The notes beneath the pieces are model-generated. The model saw only the letters and a list, made by a program, of their open reading frames with translations, was not told the origin of the DNA and did not search any database. Below, one piece after another: positions 9,041 to 16,806 of a stretch of DNA of 64,000 bases (positions are counted from its first letter, which is position 1; each line of letters begins with the position of its first letter). This DNA comes from Sphingopyxis sp. USTB-05 (GTDB lineage Bacteria; Pseudomonadota; Alphaproteobacteria; Sphingomonadales; Sphingomonadaceae). The DNA lies in contig NZ_CP084712.1 of the NCBI RefSeq assembly GCF_023822045.1, positions 4,027,001 through 4,091,000 of the forward strand, read 5' to 3'. Position numbers and translations under genes: made by a program.

Positions 9041-9688
9041 ATGAGCCTCATCATCAGAAACCTGTCCGACCAGCTGGTGGACCTTGTCCGCGACCGCATC
9101 CTTTCGGGTGCCGTTTCCAGCGACCATGCAATCCGTCAGGACGCACTCGCGGCCGAACTCGGCGTCAGCAAGATACCGCTGCGCGAGGCGCTCGCGCGTC
9201 TCGAAGAGGAAGGGCTGGTCCGCTCGCAGGCGAACCGCGGCTTCTTCGTCCGGCCACTCAGCGCCGAAGAGGCGCGGGAAGTTTATGAGCTGCGCATCAA
9301 GCTGGAGCCCGAGGCGACCGCGCTCGCCGCGCTCCGCGCCACCGAGGCCGACCACGCCCACGCGATCGAAACGCTCGAAACGCTTGACCATGTCACCGAC
9401 GAACATGGCGACGGCGTCGGCGCCTTTAACCGCGCGTTTCACCGCGCGCTGTTCCGCCCGTGCGGCCAGCCGATCACAGTCAGCATTCTCGAGCGCCTGC
9501 AGGTGCTGTCCGAACGTTATGTCCGCGTCCATCTCGAACCGCTCGGACGCGACGAGCGCGCGAACGAAGAACATCACCAGCTACTCGAAGCCTGGCTGGC
9601 GCGCGACGCCGGCAAGATCACGGTGCTGGTCGATGCGCATATCCGCAAGACACTCGACGATCTGCGTCAGCAACTCGTCGACGGCTGA
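9041..9688 (+). CDS. GntR family transcriptional regulator, FCD (FadR-like) subfamily
   Basis: 215 residues. The N-terminal winged helix-turn-helix spans roughly 10-75, with the GntR signature LAAELGVSKIPLREALARLE. The C-terminal all-helical FCD ligand domain has the characteristic ELRIKLEPEAT and FHRALF segments and histidines that usually bind a metal and an organic acid. The gene lies between the epimerase and permease genes in one operon, so it probably senses a pathway intermediate and regulates the island. FCD regulators bind short dyads, and the repeated GTATACGA element in the island's promoters is the obvious candidate. Repression rather than activation is typical but not shown. Confidence 0.88.
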   Translation: MSLIIRNLSDQLVDLVRDRILSGAVSSDHAIRQDALAAELGVSKIPLREALARLEEEGLVRSQANRGFFVRPLSAEEAREVYELRIKLEPEATALAALRATEADHAHAIETLETLDHVTDEHGDGVGAFNRAFHRALFRPCGQPITVSILERLQVLSERYVRVHLEPLGRDERANEEHHQLLEAWLARDAGKITVLVDAHIRKTLDDLRQQLVDG

Positions 9689-9735
9689 AAAGGGGGCCGG
9701 CCGCCGTCGGCTCCAATATAAGGGAGGAGCAACAG

Positions 9736-11169
9736 GTGGCATCAGGTTTGTTCGGGCCGGTAAAGCCCATCGCGGTCGCGCAGCAGGAGGCGGGGCATAG
9801 CCTGCGCGCCACGCTGAGCTGGCCGCATCTCGTCGCGCTCGGGGTGGGCGCGATCGTCGGGACCGGCATCTATACATTGACCGGCGTCGGCGCCGAGAGG
9901 GCGGGCCCCGCGGTGATCCTGGCCTTTGCGATCGCGGGCGCGGTCTGCGCCTGCGCCGCGCTCGCCTATGCCGAACTCGCGACGATGATCCCCACATCGG
10001 GCAGCGCCTATACCTACACCTATTCGGTGCTCGGTGAGACGCTCGCCTGGATCGTCGGGTGGAGCCTGATCCTCGAATATTCGCTGGCCTGTTCGACCGT
10101 CGCAGTCGGCTGGTCGGGCTATCTGGTCGGCTGGATCCAGTCGGCGGGCATCCATCTGCCGCCCGCCCTGCTGTCCGGCCCGCACGCCGGCGGCATCGTC
10201 AACCTGCCCGCGGTCCTCGTCGCGCTCGGCGTGGCGGGCATGCTGATGGCCGGGACGCGCGAGAGCGCGACGCTCAACATCATCCTCGTGGTCATCAAGC
10301 TTGTCGCGCTGTCGATCTTCGTCGCCTTTGCAGCGCCCGCTTTCAACGCCGACAATCTCCAACCCTTCATGCCCTATGGCTTTGCCAGCCATGTCGACGC
10401 GAGCGGCGCGACCAAGGGAGTGATGGCCGCTGCCGCGATCGTCTTCTTCGCCTTTTACGGCTTTGACGCGGTTGCGACCTCGGCCGAGGAAACGAAGAAT
10501 CCCAAGCGCGACCTGACGATCGGTATCATCGGGTCGATGGCGATCTGCACGCTCATCTATATGCTCGTCGCGATCAGCGCGGTCGGCGCGATGCATTATA
10601 CGACGCTCGGCAATTCGCCCGAACCGCTGGCGCTGGTGCTCCGCACGCTCGGCCACCCGGCCGCCTCGCACCTCGTCGCGCTGGCAGCGCTCATCGCGTT
10701 GCCGTCGGTCATCCTCGTAATGATGTACGGGCAGAGCCGCGTCTTCTTCGTGATGAGCCGCGACGGCCTGCTGCCGCGATCGTTGAGCCGCGTGTCCGCA
10801 CGCACGGGCACGCCGGTGTTCGTCACCGGCGTGACGGGTGTCTTCGTCGCGGCCGTGGCCGGCTTCTTCCGCCTCGATGAAATCGCCGAACTGGCCAATG
10901 CCGGCACGCTGATCGCCTTCATCGCGGTCGGCGTCTGCCTGATGGTACTGCGCAAGAAGGCACCCGACCTGCCGCGCGTGTTCCGCTGCCCGGCGCCCTA
11001 TGTGGTCGGCACGCTCGCGGTGCTCGGCTGCCTCTATCTGCTGTTCAGCCTGCCCAGCATGACGCTGGTCCGCTTTCTCGGATGGAACATCCTCGGCGTC
11101 CTCGTCTATCTCGCTTATGGCCGCGCGCGCAGCCTCGCGCGGCGCGATCAGGCGGTGGTGGGGATCTGA
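9736..11169 (+). CDS. APC superfamily amino acid permease
   Basis: 477 residues from a GTG at 9736, preceded 7 nt upstream by GGGAGGA. About twelve hydrophobic segments follow a short cytoplasmic N-terminus. The first membrane helix carries the family's unwound motif GAIVGTGIYTLTG, and PTSGSAYTYTYSVLGE follows. Resembles cationic amino acid/YfnA-type inner-membrane permeases. As last gene of the hydroxyproline operon it most likely imports hydroxyproline or a related amino acid from the periplasm. Substrate is inferred from context. A hairpin at 11209-11240 lies downstream. Confidence 0.85.
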   Translation: MASGLFGPVKPIAVAQQEAGHSLRATLSWPHLVALGVGAIVGTGIYTLTGVGAERAGPAVILAFAIAGAVCACAALAYAELATMIPTSGSAYTYTYSVLGETLAWIVGWSLILEYSLACSTVAVGWSGYLVGWIQSAGIHLPPALLSGPHAGGIVNLPAVLVALGVAGMLMAGTRESATLNIILVVIKLVALSIFVAFAAPAFNADNLQPFMPYGFASHVDASGATKGVMAAAAIVFFAFYGFDAVATSAEETKNPKRDLTIGIIGSMAICTLIYMLVAISAVGAMHYTTLGNSPEPLALVLRTLGHPAASHLVALAALIALPSVILVMMYGQSRVFFVMSRDGLLPRSLSRVSARTGTPVFVTGVTGVFVAAVAGFFRLDEIAELANAGTLIAFIAVGVCLMVLRKKAPDLPRVFRCPAPYVVGTLAVLGCLYLLFSLPSMTLVRFLGWNILGVLVYLAYGRARSLARRDQAVVGI

Positions 11170-11208
11170 AGTCCCGGGGCCGATATCCCCGTCCAGCCGA
11201 ACGAACGA

Positions 11209-11240
11209 AGGGCTATGGTGCAGCGATGCCCCATAGCCCT
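11209..11240 (+). terminator. Hairpin, probable terminator of the permease operon
   Basis: A perfect 10-bp inverted repeat, AGGGCTATGG and CCATAGCCCT, separated by 12 nt and followed by TTCGCTTTCC. It lies 40 nt after the permease stop. The tail is only moderately T-rich, so termination strength is uncertain. Confidence 0.5.
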
Positions 11241-11265
11241 TTCGCTTTCCGGGTTGCGCGCCCTG

Positions 11266-11277
11266 CGATCGTATATC
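11266..11277. promoter_or_regulatory. Weak operator-like element (site 4) upstream of the second gamma-glutamyltransferase
   Basis: GATCGTATA at 11267-11275 is the reverse complement of TATACGATC, nine bases identical to site 2. It lacks the full GTATACGA octamer. Its position about 65 nt before the gene suits a regulatory site, but the match is weaker than at sites 1-3. Confidence 0.3.
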
Positions 11278-11340
11278 AAATCCGGTCTTGCTATCGCGCC
11301 CGCATCTCGCAGAATGATTTTTTCACGAGGATTTGAATTC

Positions 11341-13182
11341 ATGCATCGTCGCACACTCCTTGCCGCCGTTCCGGCCGCCGCACTGCTGCCGACCACGGGT
11401 TTCGCACAGGGCGGCCAGCCCAAGCCCGCGCCCAAGGCGAGCGGGTCGGTACCGCCGCTGTGGGAGGCGGGCGAGGACCGTTTCGTCCGGCCCGACGTTC
11501 AGGGCGGCGACCGCCCGGTCGGGGCGAGCTTTGCCTCGCGCACCGCGGCCTATGGTCTCCATGGTGCCGCCGGCACCGCGCATCCGCTCGCAACGCAGGC
11601 GGGCATCGACATTTTGAAGCGCGGCGGGTCGGCGGTCGATGCGGCGATCGCGATCAATGCATGCCTCGGCCTCCTCGAACCGACCGCGAACGGCATCGGC
11701 GGCGACGTCTATGCAATGATCTGGGACCCGAAGACGAAGAAGCTCGCCGGGCTTGCGGGATCGGGGAAAAGCCCGCGCGGGCTCGACCTCGCAACGGTGC
11801 GGTCGCGCGCCAAGGGCGGGACATTGCCCGCTTATGGCGCGATCAGCGTTTCGGTTCCGGGCGCTGTCGACGGCTGGTGGACGATGCACCAGCGTTACGG
11901 AAAACTGCCGTGGAAAGAGTTGTTCGAACCCGTCATCGCGCATGCCGAGGCCGGCGCGCCGGTGCCCGACATGATCGCTTATTATATCCGCCGCGCGCTC
12001 GCCAATTTCCGCCAGCCCGGTCGCGGGATCGAGGAAATCGACAATGCGATGCGCACCTGGGGCGTCAATGACGGCAAGGGACCGAATGCGGGGCAGGTGT
12101 TCCGCAACCCCGACCTGGCGCGCACCTTCCGCCTGATCGCCGAAGGCGGCCGCGACGCATTCTACTCTGGCGAGATCGCGCGGACCATCGACAGCTATTT
12201 CAAGCGGATCGGCGGCTGGCTGCGCTACGAGGATCTTGCCGCGCACAAGTCGGAATGGATCGAGCCGCACAAGACCGGTTATCGCGGCACCGACGTCTAT
12301 GCGCTCGGCGCGAATACGCAGGGCATCGCGACGCTGCAGATGCTGAACATTCTCGAGAATTTCGACCTGAAGGGCGCCGGCTTCCAGTCGGCGCTGTCGA
12401 TCCATTTGCAGGCCGAGGCCAAGCGCCTCGCCTATGAGGATCGCGCGCGTTACTATGCCGATCCGCATTTCGCCAATGTTCCGGTCGAATGGCTCATCTC
12501 AAAGGATTATGCGGCCGAGCGCGCGAAGCTGATCCGTCCCGACCGTTTGCTGTCGCCGGTCTATCCGGGGAAAGCCCCGAGCCGCGGCGACACCACCTAT
12601 TTCAGCTGCGCCGACAAGGACGGCATGATGGTGTCGATGATCCAGTCGAACTTCCGCGGCATGGGATCGGGACTCGTCGCCGACGGGCTCGGCTTCATGT
12701 TCCAGGATCGCGGGCAATTGTTCAGCTTGGCTGACGGTCATCCCAATATTTATGCGCCGGGCAAGCGGCCGTTCCAGACGATCATTCCGGGTTTCGCCGC
12801 ACGCGGCGACGTGCCGTGGATGAGCTTTGGCGTGATGGGCGGGGACATGCAGCCGCAGGGCCAGGCGCAGATCGTCATCAACCGCGTCGATTATGGGCTG
12901 GAGATCCAGGCGGCGGGCGACTCGCCGCGCTGGCACCATGAGGGGTCGTCCGAGACGATGGGCGAGGATTCGCCCGATGACGGCATCAATGGCGTGCTGC
13001 GGCTCGAAAGCGGCGTGCCCGCGGCGACGCAGCGGCAACTGGCCGACATCGGCTGGACTCTGGGCGAGTCCGATGGCGGCTTCGGGCGCTATCAGTGCGT
13101 CGAACATCGCATGGACGGCAAGACGCGCGTCTATGCCGCGGCCAGCGAGATGCGCGCGGATGGGTGTGCGCTGGCTTATTGA
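11341..13182 (+). CDS. Exported gamma-glutamyltransferase
   Basis: 613 residues with a signal peptide at 1-22 (ends GFAQ). The large-subunit segment contains GGSAVDAAIAINA and GIGGDVYAMI. The predicted autoprocessing and nucleophile threonine is Thr418 in SRGDTTYFSCADKDG; most relatives have TTH, here TTY. The small subunit continues with GSGLVADGLGFMFQDRG. Start ATG at 11341 behind ACGAGG. The enzyme hydrolyses or transfers gamma-glutamyl groups in the periplasm. It is the second family member in the window and stands after the hydroxyproline operon, with its own upstream region holding a weak island-type operator. It is convergent with the DUF885 gene. Confidence 0.9.
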   Translation: MHRRTLLAAVPAAALLPTTGFAQGGQPKPAPKASGSVPPLWEAGEDRFVRPDVQGGDRPVGASFASRTAAYGLHGAAGTAHPLATQAGIDILKRGGSAVDAAIAINACLGLLEPTANGIGGDVYAMIWDPKTKKLAGLAGSGKSPRGLDLATVRSRAKGGTLPAYGAISVSVPGAVDGWWTMHQRYGKLPWKELFEPVIAHAEAGAPVPDMIAYYIRRALANFRQPGRGIEEIDNAMRTWGVNDGKGPNAGQVFRNPDLARTFRLIAEGGRDAFYSGEIARTIDSYFKRIGGWLRYEDLAAHKSEWIEPHKTGYRGTDVYALGANTQGIATLQMLNILENFDLKGAGFQSALSIHLQAEAKRLAYEDRARYYADPHFANVPVEWLISKDYAAERAKLIRPDRLLSPVYPGKAPSRGDTTYFSCADKDGMMVSMIQSNFRGMGSGLVADGLGFMFQDRGQLFSLADGHPNIYAPGKRPFQTIIPGFAARGDVPWMSFGVMGGDMQPQGQAQIVINRVDYGLEIQAAGDSPRWHHEGSSETMGEDSPDDGINGVLRLESGVPAATQRQLADIGWTLGESDGGFGRYQCVEHRMDGKTRVYAAASEMRADGCALAY

Positions 13183-13195
13183 GCCAGGCGGCCCG

Positions 13196-13254
13196 GTCAT
13201 CCTGAAACAAAGAGGGCGACCGCATCGCTACGGCCGCCCCAGTGTCAGGATGAC
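13196..13254. terminator. Large inverted repeat between convergent genes
   Basis: GTCATCCTGA (13196-13205) pairs perfectly with TCAGGATGAC (13245-13254), enclosing a second GC-rich complementary pair (GGGCG / CGCCC). It fills the 80-nt space between convergent stops and could terminate both transcripts. There is no clear T-run, so a structural repeat is the alternative. Confidence 0.4.
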
Positions 13255-13262
13255 GGAATTCT

Positions 13263-15059
13263 TCAGGACGCAGGGGCGCTGGCGACCTCCGGCAGCGCAG
13301 GGTTAAAGCCGGGCGGGTTGACCCCGCCGTCGGCGATGAACTGGTCGAGCCGCGCCTCGAGCACCGGCAGCGGCACCGAACCCAGCGCGAGGATCGCATC
13401 GTGGAAGTTGCGCTGGTCGAACTTGTCGCCGAGCGCGGCCTCGGCCTCGGCGCGCTTGCGGCGGATCAGCATCTCGCCGAGCTTGTAGGCGAGCGCCTGT
13501 CCGGGCCACGCGATATAGCGGTCGATCTCGGTCGTGATCTCATGTTCGGACAGCGCGGTATTGCCGCGCAGATAGTCCTGCGCCTGCTGACGGCTCCAGC
13601 CATAATGGTGGATGCCGGTGTCGATCACGAGCCGCGACGCGCGCCACATCTCATAGGAGAGGCGGCCGAAATCCTCGTACGGCGTCTCATACATGCCAAG
13701 CTTGCTGCCCATCCATTCCCAATAGAGTGCCCACCCCTCGCCATAGCCCGAAAAACCGGTGCCGCGTCGGAAGGCCGGGCGCCGCGTCGCTTCCTGCGCG
13801 ACCGCCGACTGGAAGCTGTGGCCGGGATTGCATTCGTGGATGGTAAGCGCCGTTAATGTATAGAGCGGCCGCGACGGCAGATCATAGGTGTTCATCAGGC
13901 AGCTTTCGAGCCCGCCGCGCCCGCCCGTATAGATCGGCGCCAGCGCCGGCGGTACCGGCAGGATCGCAAAGCGGCGCCGCGGCAGGAAGCCGATCGTCTC
14001 GGGCAGCTTCGCGTCCATCCGCTTCGCGACATAAGATGATTTGGCGAGCAGCTCGTACGGCGTCTTGGGATAGAATTGCGGGTCGGTGCGCAGGAATTTC
14101 AGGAACGCCGGCATGTCGCCCTTGAAGCCGGTGCTCGCCTTGACCTGCTCCATTTCGGCCTTGATTCGCGCGACTTCCTTGAGCCCCATCTGGTGAATCT
14201 GCTCGGGGGTCAGGTCGAGTGTCGTGAAACCCTTGATCTGCGCCTGGTAAAAGGCCTTGCCGTCGGGCTGTTTTTCACCCGCCAGGGTGGTGCGCGCCTT
14301 CTTCATATAGTCATCGCGGATGAAGGCGTAGAGTTTGGCATAGGCGGGCGCGACGGTCTCGCGGATCACTTTCTCGCCCTCGGCGCGCAGCGACGCCTGT
14401 TCGGCGGCGGGGATCGTCGAGGGCATTTCCTTGAACGCGTCGTAGAAGCTGTTGGTCTGGTCGGCGGGCAGGTACGGCTTGATCGTCACGTCGCGTCCCT
14501 GCACCGCGATCTGCGGCACGCTGAACCCGCGCGCGAGGCCGGCGCGCATATTCGCGGTCTGCTCGTCGAAGAAACGCGGGATGTCGCGCATCCGGGCGAT
14601 ATAGTTGCGATAGGCCTGCGCGGTCGCGAACCCGCCGCTGCGCGGGTTCAGCCCCGACCAGAAGAAGGTGTCGGCGTTGAAGGGCGCCTCATAGGTCTTA
14701 TATTTGATGTCGTTCGCCATCGTTTCGATCGACTGGCGGAACACCGCTGCGTTGATCTTTTCCTCGGGCGAAAGTTGGTCGACGGGGATCGCGTCGAGTT
14801 CGGCGAGCGCCTTGGTCCAGTAATCGAGCCGCGCCTTCTGCGTCGCGGCGTCGACCTTGGGCAGATGGGTCGGGCCGTCGCCGTCGCCGCCGCGCCCGCT
14901 GCGCAAGCCCTGTTGCTGGCGCCAATCCCATTCGCGCTCGTACAGCGCCTTGAGCCGCGCATCGGCATTGGCCGACGTAGGCGACTGTGCAATCGCCGCC
15001 TGCGCGGTGAAGGCCGCCAGCGCCAGCGCGATCGTCCGCGCCACCGAAACTCCGTTCAT
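13263..15059 (-). CDS. Exported DUF885 family protein, putative metallo-carboxypeptidase-like hydrolase
   Basis: 598 residues with a signal peptide at about 1-23 (ends AAIAQ). The DUF885 domain covers the rest. Its metal-binding-like motif HECNPGHSFQ lies near residue 400, with a downstream glutamate in the GYGEGWALYWE segment, a pattern shared with M32-type carboxypeptidases. Twin ATGs at 15062/15059 follow GGGAGAAG; the second has better spacing. DUF885 proteins are widespread exported hydrolases of sphingomonads, and most have unknown substrates. Its position between gamma-glutamyltransferase, amidohydrolases and a TonB receptor supports a role in periplasmic peptide breakdown. It is last of a minus-strand run with the amidohydrolase at 15085. 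Confidence 0.82.
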   Translation of the reverse strand: MNGVSVARTIALALAAFTAQAAIAQSPTSANADARLKALYEREWDWRQQQGLRSGRGGDGDGPTHLPKVDAATQKARLDYWTKALAELDAIPVDQLSPEEKINAAVFRQSIETMANDIKYKTYEAPFNADTFFWSGLNPRSGGFATAQAYRNYIARMRDIPRFFDEQTANMRAGLARGFSVPQIAVQGRDVTIKPYLPADQTNSFYDAFKEMPSTIPAAEQASLRAEGEKVIRETVAPAYAKLYAFIRDDYMKKARTTLAGEKQPDGKAFYQAQIKGFTTLDLTPEQIHQMGLKEVARIKAEMEQVKASTGFKGDMPAFLKFLRTDPQFYPKTPYELLAKSSYVAKRMDAKLPETIGFLPRRRFAILPVPPALAPIYTGGRGGLESCLMNTYDLPSRPLYTLTALTIHECNPGHSFQSAVAQEATRRPAFRRGTGFSGYGEGWALYWEWMGSKLGMYETPYEDFGRLSYEMWRASRLVIDTGIHHYGWSRQQAQDYLRGNTALSEHEITTEIDRYIAWPGQALAYKLGEMLIRRKRAEAEAALGDKFDQRNFHDAILALGSVPLPVLEARLDQFIADGGVNPPGFNPALPEVASAPAS

Positions 15060-15084
15060 CATCTTCTCCCTTTGCCCGTCCGGT

Positions 15085-16731
15085 TCAGTTCGCGGTCCCT
15101 GCATTTTCAATTACCATCGGTCCCGGCGGCAGGCCGCGCTCGGCCTTGGATTTCGCCACCATGTCGCGGATTTCGGCGCGCAGCTTCGCCGCGTCATAGA
15201 TTATGCCGTCCTTGACGGTGTAGGCGACGCCGCCGACGCGCTCGACCTTGCCGGTCGCGTCGTTCAGCTTCACCGTGCCTGTGCCGAACAGCAGCTTGAG
15301 GTTCGCCAGCGGGTTGCCCTTGACGATCACCAGGTCAGCCTTGCGACCGACGCGGATCGTACCTACCTGATCGTCATGGCCGAGAAGCCGAGCGCCTTCC
15401 TGCGTCGCGGCGTGGATCACCTCGAGCGAGCTGAAGCCCGCCTCGCGCATCAGCTCCATCTCCTGAACATAGCCGAAGCCATAGAGGTTATAGATATAGC
15501 CGGCGTCGCTGCCGATCGTGACCCGGCCGCCGCGGTTCTGGTAATCGTTCACGAAGCGCATCCAGCGCCGGTAATTGTCCTTCCACGCCATCTCATGCTC
15601 GGTGGTCCAGTCGAACCAATAGGCGCCGTGATTGACGCGGCTCGGGCGATAATAGTCCCACAGCGCGGGCATCGTATATTCGTCGTGCCAGCTCGCGCGG
15701 CTCATGCGCATGAAGTCGCGGCTGGTCAGATAGGCGGTGAAAGTCGGATCGAGCACGAACTTGCGTTCGAGCAGCGTGTCCATGACCTTGTTCCATGCGT
15801 CCGAACCGGGCTCGGCGGTTTGCGCCCACAATTTCCCGGCTTCGCCGAAGCGCATCTGCTCGTCATTGTTGATGAAGTCGGTCGGAAAGGACTGGACGCG
15901 CTTGTCGGTGAACATCGCCTCGGGCAGCCCGTACCAATGCTCCATGCTTTCAAGGCCGGCGCCCGACGTGTCGACCACATCGGCATAGGCGACGAGTTGC
16001 TGCGCATGGTGCATCGTGCTGTGCAGGCCCTGCTTCTTTGTCTCGTCGATCGCGGCGTAGAGCACATCCTCGGGCGCGCCGCCGATGAACTTGATGCCGT
16101 CGGCGCCGCGCTTCTTCGCTTCCTGGATGACGGCGCGCGCGGTCGCGGCGTCGTTCACCGGCCCCCGGATCTGGTGGAACATCGGATAGATGTCGATGCG
16201 CGGCGCGACGATCTCGTTACGCTCGCTGCGTTTCTTGATGTCGACCAGCCATTCGATCGGATGCCCGCTGCCAAGGTCGCGGACCGACGTGATGCCGTGA
16301 GCCATCCACAGCTTCAGAATATAGTCCGAGGGCACTTTCTGCGAATCGCTGAGCGAGTGAAGATGGACGTGCGCGTCGACGAAACCCGGCATGACATAAT
16401 AGCCGGTGAGGTCCATCTCCTGATCGCCGGGGGCGGCGCGTTCGGTGGGATCGATCGCGCCGGGCGCGCCGATCGACTTGATCTGCGCGATGCGATCATT
16501 CTCGATCACTATATCGAACGGGCCCTGCGCGGGGGCACCGGTGCCGTCGATCATCGTGACGTTGCGCAGCACGACGCGCTTGAACGGACCGATGCCTTCG
16601 GTGCGTGCGGGGATGACGTCGGTCGCCGCCGATCCGGTCGGCGCGGGCGCCGCTGCGGTGGTGACGGGGAGGGCGGCGAATAACGAAGCGGCCGCCATCA
16701 AGGCGGCGATACGACGCGGTTTGAAGGTCAT
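15085..16731 (-). CDS. Exported amidohydrolase (imidazolonepropionase-like metal-dependent hydrolase)
   Basis: 548 residues with a signal peptide at about 1-27. The amidohydrolase barrel has the HxH metal motif in GFVDAHVHLHSL, later histidines in STMHHAQQ and ESMEHW, and the catalytic aspartate in TIGSDAGYI. A composite beta-sandwich surrounds it (VTMIDGTGAP at the start, GRKADLVIVKGNPL at the end). Relatives act on N-acylated amino acids, Xaa-Pro/Xaa-Arg dipeptides or cyclic amides; no substrate can be named here. The start at 16731 is preferred for its signal peptide and a GGAAGG site. It lies 25 nt upstream of the DUF885 gene and is probably co-transcribed with it. Confidence 0.85.
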   Translation of the reverse strand: MTFKPRRIAALMAAASLFAALPVTTAAAPAPTGSAATDVIPARTEGIGPFKRVVLRNVTMIDGTGAPAQGPFDIVIENDRIAQIKSIGAPGAIDPTERAAPGDQEMDLTGYYVMPGFVDAHVHLHSLSDSQKVPSDYILKLWMAHGITSVRDLGSGHPIEWLVDIKKRSERNEIVAPRIDIYPMFHQIRGPVNDAATARAVIQEAKKRGADGIKFIGGAPEDVLYAAIDETKKQGLHSTMHHAQQLVAYADVVDTSGAGLESMEHWYGLPEAMFTDKRVQSFPTDFINNDEQMRFGEAGKLWAQTAEPGSDAWNKVMDTLLERKFVLDPTFTAYLTSRDFMRMSRASWHDEYTMPALWDYYRPSRVNHGAYWFDWTTEHEMAWKDNYRRWMRFVNDYQNRGGRVTIGSDAGYIYNLYGFGYVQEMELMREAGFSSLEVIHAATQEGARLLGHDDQVGTIRVGRKADLVIVKGNPLANLKLLFGTGTVKLNDATGKVERVGGVAYTVKDGIIYDAAKLRAEIRDMVAKSKAERGLPPGPMVIENAGTAN

Positions 16732-16758
16732 GCAATCGGGCCTTCCATCAGCAGAAAC

Positions 16759-16795
16759 AAAAAGGCCGGCGGAGCAGGGACGCACCGCCGGCCGG
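16759..16795 (-). terminator. Rho-independent terminator after the TonB receptor gene
   Basis: On the minus strand a 9-bp perfect stem (GGCCGGCGG with CCGCCGGCC, 12-nt loop) is followed by TTTTTGTTTC. This is a textbook terminator shape located directly downstream of the receptor stop and before the amidohydrolase start. Confidence 0.8.
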
Positions 16796-16806
16796 GAGCA
16801 ACATTT

